Part shown: piece by piece, positions 1 to 7,183 of the stretch
Position numbering within the stretch: the stretch's first letter is position 1
Layout of the letters: each line of letters begins with the position of its first letter
Source: Gammaproteobacteria bacterium RIFCSPHIGHO2_12_FULL_38_11
Lineage (GTDB): Bacteria; Pseudomonadota; Gammaproteobacteria; Coxiellales; Coxiellaceae
DNA: 10,434 nt
Assembly: GCA_001801515.1 (NCBI GenBank)
Contig: MGXX01000052.1
Span: forward strand, 1 to 10,434
Direction of reading: 5' to 3'
Position numbers and translations under genes: made by a program
Notes under the pieces: generated by a model
What the model saw: only the letters and a program-made list of their open reading frames with translations
What the model was told of the DNA's origin: nothing
The model's database searches: none

Positions 1-1
1 C

Positions 2-754
<753 letters not shown>

Positions 755-771
755 TAGAAGAGTGACATTAC

Positions 772-1932
772 ATGATTCCGTATGGTCGTCAAGAAATTTC
801 TCGAGAAGATATCGAGACTGTTATCGAAATTTTAAAATCAGATTGGCTGACGCAAGGGCCAATGGTTCCTGCATTTGAACAAACGTTAGCACAAAAGATG
901 AATGCAATGTTTGCTGTTGCTGTGAATTCAGCTACCAGTGCATTACATATCGCTTGTTTGGCTCTAGACCTTCGCCATGGCGATTGGTTGTGGACTTCTC
1001 CAAACACGTTTGTTGCTTCTGCCAATTGCGGACTTTACTGTGGGGCTCATGTGGATTTTGTAGATATTGATCCACTAACATACAATATGAGCGTAGAATC
1101 TCTCGCGGTAAAATTAGATCAGGCGGAAAAAATTGGCGCTCTACCAAAAGTTGTTATTCCGGTTCATTTTGCAGGACAATCCTGCGACATGGAATCTATT
1201 CATCATCTTTCCAAGCGTTATGGATTTAAGATTATTGAAGATGCATCCCATGCTATAGGTGGACTATATAAAGGAAAACCGATAGGCAGTTGTGAATACA
1301 GTGATATCACAGTGTTCAGTTTTCATCCTGTCAAGGTGATTACGAGTGGCGAAGGTGGAATGGCATTGACAAATCAAGTATTTTTGGCTGAGAAAATGCA
1401 AAGTTTGAGATCCCATGGGATTACAAGAAATTCTGAAAAAATGCAATATCGTCCTCATGGTGGATGGTATTATGAGCAGATCGACCTTGGGTTTAATTAT
1501 CGAATGACGGATATTCAAGCGGCGTTAGGATTAAGCCAATTGAAGCGACTAGAACAATTTGTTAAGCGACGTCATCAAATTGCATCTAAGTATAATAATG
1601 CGTTGCGTTCTTTACCTCTCATCCTTCCATTCCAACGACAGGATGTTTATTCTGCTTTTCATTTATATGTGATTCAGGTCGATCAAGAACAATCGCCCAT
1701 TAATAGAGATGTTCTTTTTAATCGATTACGTGAGGAGGAAATCGGTGTGAATGTGCATTACATACCTGTACACACCCAACCTTATTACCAACAACGTAAC
1801 TTTAAAAAAAATCAATTTATTGAAGCTGAGAAATATTACTCAAATGCACTTTCCTTACCTATTTTTTCCGCTCTTGCGGATGATGCGCAACAAAAAATCA
1901 TCTCTGTTCTCGAAAAAGCATTACAGAAATGA
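772..1932 (+). CDS. pseC: UDP-4-amino-4,6-dideoxy-N-acetyl-beta-L-altrosamine transaminase, PseC
   Basis: This is a PLP-dependent aminotransferase of the DegT/DnrJ/EryC1/StrS family. It would put an amino group on C4 of the PseB product, with glutamate as the usual donor. The 386-residue length is normal for the family. Seen in sequence: an N-terminal MIPYGRQEISREDIETV segment, the SDWLTQGP motif, NSATSALHIA (cofactor phosphate region), EDASHAIGG (the Asp that contacts the pyridine nitrogen), and SFHPVKVITSGEGG. The Lys of that last motif, K188, is the predicted Schiff-base lysine. The LGFNYRMTDIQAALGLSQL motif follows. The start at 772 is 17 bases after the pseB stop, with a modest AGAAGAG ribosome site. 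The gene ends in an ATGA overlap with the next one, so the two are probably translationally coupled. The PseC assignment rather than another sugar aminotransferase rests on the adjacent pseB and on the HPVK motif. Confidence 0.92.
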   Translation: MIPYGRQEISREDIETVIEILKSDWLTQGPMVPAFEQTLAQKMNAMFAVAVNSATSALHIACLALDLRHGDWLWTSPNTFVASANCGLYCGAHVDFVDIDPLTYNMSVESLAVKLDQAEKIGALPKVVIPVHFAGQSCDMESIHHLSKRYGFKIIEDASHAIGGLYKGKPIGSCEYSDITVFSFHPVKVITSGEGGMALTNQVFLAEKMQSLRSHGITRNSEKMQYRPHGGWYYEQIDLGFNYRMTDIQAALGLSQLKRLEQFVKRRHQIASKYNNALRSLPLILPFQRQDVYSAFHLYVIQVDQEQSPINRDVLFNRLREEEIGVNVHYIPVHTQPYYQQRNFKKNQFIEAEKYYSNALSLPIFSALADDAQQKIISVLEKALQK

Positions 1933-2804
1933 ACGTTCAAACTGAAATCGCTCTGGGTACAGCCCAATTCGGATTAAATTATGGCATTGCCGGACGAGGT
2001 GAGGTCGTTCCTAAAAAAGAAGTGTATCAAATTCTTGAACACGCTTGGGATTTAGGTATCAGAAGAATTGATACGGCTCCAGTGTATGGTGCTATCGAAA
2101 AAGAACTGAAGACACTGTTGGAGAAATATCCATTCAAAGTGGTTTCAAAAATTCCATTTGTTCCTGTCCATTTAGGGAAAAAAGAGATCGCTCATTTTAT
2201 TATGAATCATATTCATAGTTCGCAAAATAATCTTGAAGATTCATTAGATACATTGCTTTTTCATCGAAGTGATGATCTATTGAGCGAACATGCGAATTTT
2301 ATATGGGAAACAGCCTCAAAGGCCCTAAAAAATTTAAATATTCGGTTAGGTGTTTCCTGCTATTCGCCTGATGAATTAAGAGATTTATGTAAAAGGTTTC
2401 CAATTCAAGTCTCTCAGGTTCCTGGAAATGCTTTTGATCAGCGGTTGCAATCAACTCAGGAAATTCCAGGTGTTGAAATTCATCTCAGAAGTATTTTTTT
2501 GCAAGGTATTTTACTGCTTTCGACAGATCAAATTTCAGTAAAATTGCCCAAAGCGAAGGAGGCTCTTAAAAATTGGATGGCATGGTGTGAAAAAAATAAC
2601 CTTTCTCCATTACAAGGTGCTTTAAGTTTTGTCAAGTTCCATCCCAACATAAGTTATTGCGTGATCGGTGTGGATAGATTGTCTCAACTTGAAGAAATTT
2701 ACAGCTGTTGGACCACTCTTCAGCCTATAAAGACTTCTCCACCCAGTGTAAATGATCTTGACATTATTGATCCGCGTTGTTGGCAAAAGCCAAATGAGGA
2801 ATGA
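1929..2804 (+). CDS. Aldo/keto reductase family protein
   Basis: This 291-residue protein has the TIM-barrel layout of NAD(P)H-dependent aldo/keto reductases. It opens with EIALGTAQFGLNYGIAG, typical of the subgroup found in surface-sugar and flagellin-modification clusters. The catalytic tetrad is complete: D48 and Y53 in RRIDTAPVYG, K74 in VVSKIPF, and H112 in DTLLFHR. Later strands carry LGVSCYSPDEL and a C-terminal CVIGVDRLSQLEE, where the nicotinamide dinucleotide is usually held. The start codon overlaps the pseC stop as ATGA. No strong Shine-Dalgarno is seen, so translational coupling is likely. The substrate is not readable from sequence. Context suggests reduction of a keto or aldehyde group on a deoxyamino sugar or on its side-chain precursor. 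An alternative is a redox role that does not touch the sugar. Confidence 0.85.
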   Translation: MNVQTEIALGTAQFGLNYGIAGRGEVVPKKEVYQILEHAWDLGIRRIDTAPVYGAIEKELKTLLEKYPFKVVSKIPFVPVHLGKKEIAHFIMNHIHSSQNNLEDSLDTLLFHRSDDLLSEHANFIWETASKALKNLNIRLGVSCYSPDELRDLCKRFPIQVSQVPGNAFDQRLQSTQEIPGVEIHLRSIFLQGILLLSTDQISVKLPKAKEALKNWMAWCEKNNLSPLQGALSFVKFHPNISYCVIGVDRLSQLEEIYSCWTTLQPIKTSPPSVNDLDIIDPRCWQKPNEE

Positions 2805-2815
2805 GGGGCTAGTGA

Positions 2816-4246
2816 ATGGATACCTTAATAATTCAATCTTATTGTATGGGCCGTGTGATGGAAACATCGGGTGACATTGCTTTACAATTGAAAGATAAAG
2901 AAAAGCATGTCGGGTATTTTTTTGTTGATGTCGACGATCCGTTTTCCCAAATGCCCTTTGGGATATGGCCGTTTCATGCGAAAAAAAGCCGAAAAGTTAG
3001 ACCATTTAAAAAAATTTTAAAAAATTTCAATATCCATATTATTGAAGATGTTCAACAAAAAACCACAAACAATACTACTTTTAGTCTCCTTGAACGCTCC
3101 AACTTTACGTCTCTTGAAGAGGTAGAACATTTTACCTATGATTCTATGCCTTTGGGATTCGGTGTATTAACGGAACTTGCAGGAATGACAAAAGATGCTT
3201 ATCCGGATGTGGTTTTATACAATGATATTATTAAAAAAGGACTGTTGGCTTCTATTCAGGCCTATGAATCGTGTGTCAAAGTTTTACAAAAATACAATCC
3301 TAAGGAAATAATTATTTATAATGGTCGTTTTGCCATCTCTCAGGCAGCTCGCTGTGCTGCAAAAAGATGCGATGTTGAAGTGAGAAGTTATGAATTTTCT
3401 TCTAATCCAACACGATTCTTTCTGTTTGAAAAAACGCAATTTAACATGCAATCAATAAAAAAAACCATCGCTGAATGCTGGGAAGAAGGGGCTCCAGATC
3501 GCGAAGCACAAGCACATCATTTCTTTTTCAGGCAAAGAAATAATAAAGAGTTCAATGGATACTTATTAAACCAAAAAAATAAAGATTTTCCAGAAAAGAA
3601 AAAAAGAACGCGAGTGACTTTTTGTGCATCCAGTGATGATGAATTTGTATATTTGTACGATTCTGATATAGGTCAGTCATCCATTTTTGCATCTCAGAGA
3701 GAAGCAGTAAAATACTTGATAGAATGGGTTAGTGAATTAGAAGATGTCGAGCTCGTGATTCGAGCGCATCCTTTTATATCAAAAAAATCTATTCGTGATC
3801 AGTTATTTTGGAATACTCTTTCAGGCAAAAATACCACCCTCATTACTTCTGATTCATCTGTAGATACTTACGCCCTCATCGAATCATCGGATTTAATATT
3901 AACCTATGGTTCAATGACTGGGATTGAAGCCACTTATTGGGGTCGTCCGTCTGTTTCTTTATGCTGCTCTCCCTATAGTGGCTGGGAATGTGTTTATGAA
4001 CCAAAATCTCTTGATGAATTGTCATCATTATTGATGAGCATCCCAAAGGCTTTACTACAAGAGCGATGTTTGCCATTTGGATATACCATCAATCAGAGTG
4101 GAAACTATAGGCATCAATATTATTCACCGAAGGATGCTAAATTTTGTGATGTTAAATTAAGCGTCGACTTGAGGATCCTTCAAATATTGAAGGAATCGAT
4201 TTTAGGAAAATATGCGAAAAAGTTACGAGCTTTTTCGTACAGATAA
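2816..4246 (+). CDS. Putative GT-B glycosyltransferase / capsular polysaccharide biosynthesis protein
   Basis: I cannot assign this 476-residue protein to a named enzyme. It appears to have two halves. The N-terminal half, residues 1-250, includes a segment rich in bulky residues and YNPKEIIIYNGRFAISQAARCAAK. A charged linker near 260 (KKKRTR) follows, then a C-terminal half with GT-B-like features. These are RVTFCASSDDE, then VELVIRAHPF with H318, then SDLILTYGSMTGIEATYWGRPSV with S366, G369 and E371. That arrangement resembles donor-binding halves in capsule synthesis proteins and CDP-glycerol transferase-like enzymes. No signal peptide or membrane helix is seen, so it should be cytoplasmic or peripheral. 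The start at 2816 has a GAGGGG ribosome site overlapping the upstream stop codon. Its place in the operon suggests transfer of the finished nonulosonic acid or another sugar to a carrier. It is not a recognisable Maf-type flagellin glycosyltransferase. Confidence 0.6.
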   Translation: MDTLIIQSYCMGRVMETSGDIALQLKDKEKHVGYFFVDVDDPFSQMPFGIWPFHAKKSRKVRPFKKILKNFNIHIIEDVQQKTTNNTTFSLLERSNFTSLEEVEHFTYDSMPLGFGVLTELAGMTKDAYPDVVLYNDIIKKGLLASIQAYESCVKVLQKYNPKEIIIYNGRFAISQAARCAAKRCDVEVRSYEFSSNPTRFFLFEKTQFNMQSIKKTIAECWEEGAPDREAQAHHFFFRQRNNKEFNGYLLNQKNKDFPEKKKRTRVTFCASSDDEFVYLYDSDIGQSSIFASQREAVKYLIEWVSELEDVELVIRAHPFISKKSIRDQLFWNTLSGKNTTLITSDSSVDTYALIESSDLILTYGSMTGIEATYWGRPSVSLCCSPYSGWECVYEPKSLDELSSLLMSIPKALLQERCLPFGYTINQSGNYRHQYYSPKDAKFCDVKLSVDLRILQILKESILGKYAKKLRAFSYR

Positions 4247-4247
4247 T

Positions 4248-4258
4248 TGATCTGAAGG
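4248..4258 (+). repeat. Left copy of an 11-bp direct repeat (candidate target-site duplication)
   Basis: TGATCTGAAGG begins one base after the stop codon of the putative glycosyltransferase. The identical 11 bases recur at 4401-4411, immediately flanking the palindromic element. The copies are 153 bases apart. The exact edge is uncertain by a base because the last T of the element can belong to either unit. Confidence 0.75.
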
Positions 4259-4278
4259 TAGCGGTTCCCGCTAACCTT
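4255..4278 (+). repeat. Left-end hairpin of the palindromic element
   Basis: AAGGT-AGCGG pairs with CCGCT-ACCTT around a three-base TTC loop, with a single bulged A on the 3' arm. It spans the left terminal inverted repeat and the end of the left direct repeat. No T-run follows, so it is not a classical intrinsic terminator. Confidence 0.6.
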
Positions 4279-4292
4279 ACGCGATGGGGGTT

Positions 4293-4328
4293 ACCTAAGG
4301 GGGAGAATCGCGATTCTCCCCCTTAGGT
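4293..4328. repeat. 36-bp perfect palindrome with no spacer
   Basis: The 18-base arm ACCTAAGGGGGAGAATCG is followed directly by its exact reverse complement, with the centre of symmetry between 4310 and 4311. All 18 base pairs match. In RNA it would make a very stable hairpin with a tight loop, and in DNA it could extrude a cruciform. No T-tract follows it, so a rho-independent terminator is not supported. Confidence 0.9.
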
Positions 4329-4332
4329 GCAA

Positions 4333-4351
4333 GCAGAAGCTTTGCTTCTGC
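4333..4351 (+). repeat. Short hairpin inside the palindromic element
   Basis: GCAGAAGC and its reverse complement GCTTCTGC flank a three-base TTT loop. The stem is perfect over 8 bp and lies just 3' of the long palindrome. It is part of the structured interior of the element. Confidence 0.75.
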
Positions 4352-4370
4352 GTAGCATATATACAAACAA

Positions 4371-4401
4371 AGCGGTTCCCGCGTTCTTAGCGGGAACTGC
4401 T
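4371..4401 (+). repeat. Right-end hairpin of the palindromic element
   Basis: AGCGGTTCCCGC pairs with GCGGGAACTGCT across a 7-base loop. Eleven of twelve positions are Watson-Crick pairs and the twelfth is a G-T pair (G-U in RNA). The 3' arm is the right terminal inverted repeat of the element and ends just before the Shine-Dalgarno of the methyltransferase gene. Confidence 0.75.
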
Positions 4402-4411
4402 GATCTGAAGG
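4401..4411 (+). promoter_or_regulatory. Right copy of the 11-bp direct repeat; contains the methyltransferase ribosome binding site
   Basis: TGATCTGAAGG repeats 4248-4258 exactly. Its GAAGG, continued as GAAGGGA to 4413, lies six bases before the ATG at 4420, a good Shine-Dalgarno spacing. This decides the methyltransferase start at 4420 over the GTG at 4327, which falls inside the palindrome. The left copy of the motif would be a decoy ribosome site with no start codon behind it. Confidence 0.7.
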
Positions 4412-4419
4412 GAATTTTT

Positions 4420-5343
4420 ATGTCTCATAAACAGGTTATCACATGGAATGAGCATCATGGTACATGCCTAGATACCGCTAACGGATTTGATATAATTGAT
4501 TGCAATTCCTGTAAATTCAAACATATTGTGCCGCTGCCTGCCGCAGAAGAGCTGGATAAAATATATAAATTTGAATATTACACTCAAGAAATTCCTCTAT
4601 ATATACAACGATATACTGAGGATTTGGCCTGGTGGAATTCTGTTTATAAAGAACGTTATGATGAATATGAAAATTTATTACCGTCTACCCGTCGACGTAT
4701 TCTAGATGTTGGATCAGGACCAGGATATTTTTTATTACACGGTAAAGAACGTGGGTGGGATACGTTAGGAATTGAACCATCACAGCGTGCTGCACAACAC
4801 AGCCGTGAATTGGGATTAGATATTATAGAGACTTTTTTAGCAGAAGAGATGATTAAAGAAGCACTAGGCTCTTTTGATGTTGTTAATATGAGTGAGGTTC
4901 TAGAGCATGTACCCAATCCAAAGAAAATGATAGAAATCGCACATGAACTATTATCACCAGGAGGCTTATTTTGTTCGGTTGTGCCAAATGATTATAATCC
5001 GTTCCAATTAGCATTGCGAAAATCATGTGCTTTTTCACCATGGTGGGTTTCGGTCCCGCATCATATCAATTATTTTAATTTTGATTCGTTCAGCAACTTA
5101 TTAAATCTTTGCGGGTTTGAAGAGGTTTCCAGAGAATCTACTTTTCCTATGGATTTATTTTTATTAATGGGAAACAATTACATTTGCAATGATAATGTAG
5201 GAAGGTTATGCCACAATCAGCGAATGAACTTTGAGAGAAATTTATTGGCCTCCGATCAAAAAGAACTTAAGCGAGCGCTGTATACAGCATTCGCTAATTT
5301 GAACATCGGTAGAGAGATCAAAATAACTGCAAGGAAAATATAA
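4420..5343 (+). CDS. Class I SAM-dependent methyltransferase with N-terminal CxxC segment
   Basis: This protein of 307 residues would transfer a methyl group from S-adenosylmethionine, probably to a sugar or an amide on it. The N-terminal part has C28 and C31 in IIDCNSCKFKHIVPLP, a layout common in methyltransferases of surface-sugar clusters. The Rossmann domain shows motif I ILDVGSGPGYF (D96 to G102), the acidic end of strand 2 in LGIEPS (E119), then FDVVNMSEVLEHVPNPKKM and LLSPGGLFCSVVPND. C-terminal PHHINYFNFDSF is also typical. The frame stays open upstream to a GTG at 4327, but that start lies in the palindromic element and has no ribosome site. The ATG at 4420, with GAAGGGA six bases upstream, is preferred. 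The methylated atom (O, N or C) cannot be told from sequence. Confidence 0.83.
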   Translation: MSHKQVITWNEHHGTCLDTANGFDIIDCNSCKFKHIVPLPAAEELDKIYKFEYYTQEIPLYIQRYTEDLAWWNSVYKERYDEYENLLPSTRRRILDVGSGPGYFLLHGKERGWDTLGIEPSQRAAQHSRELGLDIIETFLAEEMIKEALGSFDVVNMSEVLEHVPNPKKMIEIAHELLSPGGLFCSVVPNDYNPFQLALRKSCAFSPWWVSVPHHINYFNFDSFSNLLNLCGFEEVSRESTFPMDLFLLMGNNYICNDNVGRLCHNQRMNFERNLLASDQKELKRALYTAFANLNIGREIKITARKI

Positions 5344-5366
5344 AGTTGTAGAGGTATGGATAAACC

Positions 5367-6557
5367 ATGAAAGATAGCGCAGTTTGGTTAATAACGGGCG
5401 GACCGATGCAGCAAATCGCTGCAAAAACAATACGTTTCAATGGATTTAAGTTAATTGTTTCGGATGGTAATGCCAATGCTGTGTGTAAAAATATGGCGGA
5501 CTTGTTTTTAAACATTGATACTTTTGATGGTGATTCTCATATTGCGGCTTGCGATGAAGTATTGAAGCGTTTTGACGTTAAAGCTGTGCTCACTTTTGCT
5601 GCTGACTGTCATTATACTGTTGCAAAAGTTGCTGCTTATTTAAATTTACCTCACCTTGATCCAGAAATCTCTCAAATTTGCCGCGACAAATTTAAAACGC
5701 GTGAATTATTGCGTACAGGTGATTTTTTGCAGCCAGAAAGTCATATTGTGAGTTCTTTCGATGAAGCAAAACAAATACTTCATTCCAATATCAAGAAAAC
5801 TTTTGTGTTAAAGGCAACGGACAACTCTGGTAGTCGTGGTTTTCAAATAATCAATCATCCTAATAATTTCAGTATAGAGCAATTTCAATATACACAAAAA
5901 TTTGGCACGACAGGAAAAGTGATATTGGAGGAACAATTAGTTGCAGATCCTACTCAAATATCGGAAGCTTCTGTAGAAACCTTGTGGTATCAGGGTCAAA
6001 TGTATTGGATCAATTGGGTCGATAGAATTTTTCCTAGAGATTTAAAATTTTTTCCTGATGCTTGCATGCAGACAAAACCTAATGAGTGTATTGAGATAGC
6101 TCATGTTAATCCCGCAAAACGTGATTTTTCGATCAAAAAGCAAGTCATTTCCTTGATGCAAAATGCGGGACGGGCTTTGGGAATGCACCAGCAAAACTGG
6201 GGGCATTTGCTAAAAGGAGATATTTTCTTTACTGAAAGTGGGCCTGTTATTTTAGAGTTAACGCCTCGTTCTTCAGGTGGATGGGATAGTAGTGGCTCCT
6301 CAGTTTCGCGTGGCGCTGATATTGCCGGTGGCGTTTTACAGATGGCATTAGGTTATCCTTTAACTTTGAATACCTGGTATCGTTTTTTTAACTATCATGA
6401 CGCAGAACGAACCGCTGTCGTATTTTCGAGCATTTCAGATTGCGCTCAAGATTGCACTGGAAGATCCTTCGCATTAAGCTCAGGATATGCTGCGGTTAGT
6501 GAATTAATGAATCAGTCACTTAAAAAATTGGAGAAAGGAAATTATGTTACAGTCTAG
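5367..6557 (+). CDS. ATP-grasp domain protein (putative carboxylate-amine ligase)
   Basis: ATP-grasp enzymes activate a carboxylate as an acyl-phosphate and join it to a nucleophile, usually an amine. This 396-residue protein starts with a Rossmann-like pre-ATP-grasp domain (AVWLITGGPMQQIAAKTIRFNG) resembling the N-terminus of PurK-type enzymes. The ATP-grasp fold follows, with K149 in VLKATD and the flexible loop SGSRG at 154-158. Metal-ligand and phosphate-contact candidates are D285, E297 and R301 in GDIFFTESGPVILELTPR. The C-terminal 65 residues are unassigned. The start has a GAGG about 12 bases upstream, which is longer than usual, so the start is slightly uncertain. Its 3' end overlaps the next gene by 14 bases. 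In this operon it could attach an acyl or aminoacyl group to an amino sugar, but the substrate is inference. Confidence 0.75.
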   Translation: MKDSAVWLITGGPMQQIAAKTIRFNGFKLIVSDGNANAVCKNMADLFLNIDTFDGDSHIAACDEVLKRFDVKAVLTFAADCHYTVAKVAAYLNLPHLDPEISQICRDKFKTRELLRTGDFLQPESHIVSSFDEAKQILHSNIKKTFVLKATDNSGSRGFQIINHPNNFSIEQFQYTQKFGTTGKVILEEQLVADPTQISEASVETLWYQGQMYWINWVDRIFPRDLKFFPDACMQTKPNECIEIAHVNPAKRDFSIKKQVISLMQNAGRALGMHQQNWGHLLKGDIFFTESGPVILELTPRSSGGWDSSGSSVSRGADIAGGVLQMALGYPLTLNTWYRFFNYHDAERTAVVFSSISDCAQDCTGRSFALSSGYAAVSELMNQSLKKLEKGNYVTV

Positions 6558-7131
6558 TGTTCCTCAAAAAGAACTACCTACACTTAAGGTTCGAGAGAAA
6601 GACGCGAGATTATTTTATAGCACTCCTTTAGAAGAAGCCGAAGTCATTATTTCTCAAAATAATCGCATTGAGCGCGTTATTCATCGTGACTTGATTAAAG
6701 AAAAAGAATTTCAAGTAAATTGTGGCGAATCTCACTTTATCGTTGTTGGGTCTGATAATTGCGAACGTGAAGTGTATCATTTTTTACTTCCTTCAAATGA
6801 GTCTCATTTGCAAATTCGTCTAGGACAAACGATTCATCGCGGTGAAGGGACTTGGTCAAGCTTGCCACATGATTTTGAAAACTATCCAGAATTAGGCTTT
6901 GAAGAAGCTTTTTATTATTTATTATCCGGTGGCACTAAAAAAGGCATCCAAGTTGGCAGAGGATTGTGGGACGATGGTAGTGCTGTGGATGCCATTTGGG
7001 CTGTGGAAGACCGTCAGTTTAGTAATATTCCCATGGGATTTCATCCAGTTGTTGGGGAGCCAGGGGTGCAAGTTAGCTATATTTGGGCATATCTTGCTAA
7101 GAAAAAAGAATGGGAGAAGGTAAAACGGTAA
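6544..7131 (+). CDS. Short KduI/IolB-like cupin isomerase homologue
   Basis: The C-terminal half resembles the KduI/IolB family, cupin enzymes that interconvert keto and aldo sugar acids such as 5-deoxy-glucuronate. Matching blocks are GEGTWSSLPHDFE, EEAFYYLLSGG and NIPMGFHPVVGEPGVQVSYIWAYL, in the order of the family. At 195 residues it is clearly shorter than IolB (about 270), and the loss is from the N-terminal cupin half. The metal site looks altered. H109 is kept, but the second His of the usual HxH is F111. E120/E121 and H167 are present as the other likely ligands. The start at 6544 has a GAAAGGA ribosome site and overlaps the ATP-grasp gene by 14 bases. The real reaction could be an isomerisation or epimerisation, or the protein may be a non-catalytic sugar-binding relative. 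Confidence 0.65.
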   Translation: MLQSSVPQKELPTLKVREKDARLFYSTPLEEAEVIISQNNRIERVIHRDLIKEKEFQVNCGESHFIVVGSDNCEREVYHFLLPSNESHLQIRLGQTIHRGEGTWSSLPHDFENYPELGFEEAFYYLLSGGTKKGIQVGRGLWDDGSAVDAIWAVEDRQFSNIPMGFHPVVGEPGVQVSYIWAYLAKKKEWEKVKR

Positions 7132-7183
7132 AGTATATCTGATGTGAATAAGTGCGATGAATGCTTCCGAAAAGAGGAAAACA

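Larger units (their letters stand above)
4259..4401. mobile_element. MITE-like palindromic element, about 142 bp, without a transposase gene
   Basis: The ends are near-perfect 15-bp terminal inverted repeats: AGCGGTTCCCGCTAA at 4260-4274 and the reverse complement of AGCAGTTCCCGCTAA at 4387-4401, with one mismatch. The flanks carry the 11-bp direct repeat TGATCTGAAGG, consistent with target-site duplication. The interior holds a 36-bp perfect palindrome and two smaller hairpins, and AGCGGTTCCCGC occurs a second time in direct orientation at 4371-4382. No reading frame of useful size lies inside, so any movement would depend on a transposase elsewhere. It sits exactly between two genes of a tight operon. 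Seen directly: the repeats and palindromes. Inferred: that they form one mobile unit. Alternatives are a REP/BIME-type repeat or an RNA-processing structure. Confidence 0.65.

Noticed and set aside
1804..1811. A-run of eight bases in pseC, and similar A7/T7 runs elsewhere, as phase-variation tracts
   Set aside because: The runs are short, common in AT-rich coding DNA, and all reading frames are intact.
4293..4351. Rho-independent terminator between the glycosyltransferase-like gene and the methyltransferase gene
   Set aside because: The stems are strong, but neither hairpin is followed by a run of T residues, and the downstream gene has no obvious promoter of its own.
4327..4419. Possible 31-residue N-terminal extension of the methyltransferase from a GTG start
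   Set aside because: The GTG is in the arm of the 36-bp palindrome, a stop codon precedes it directly, it has no Shine-Dalgarno, and the extra residues are only a read-out of the repeat element. The ATG at 4420 has a good ribosome site.
5356..5370. Five-codon leader frame (ATG to TGA) overlapping the ATP-grasp start
   Set aside because: Its GAGG would be only one base from the ATG, too close for initiation, and a frame this short is expected by chance.
7157..7183. Earlier ATG for the SDR gene
   Set aside because: The nine extra residues precede the first beta strand and there is no good ribosome site before 7157, whereas 7184 has AGAGGAAA at proper spacing.
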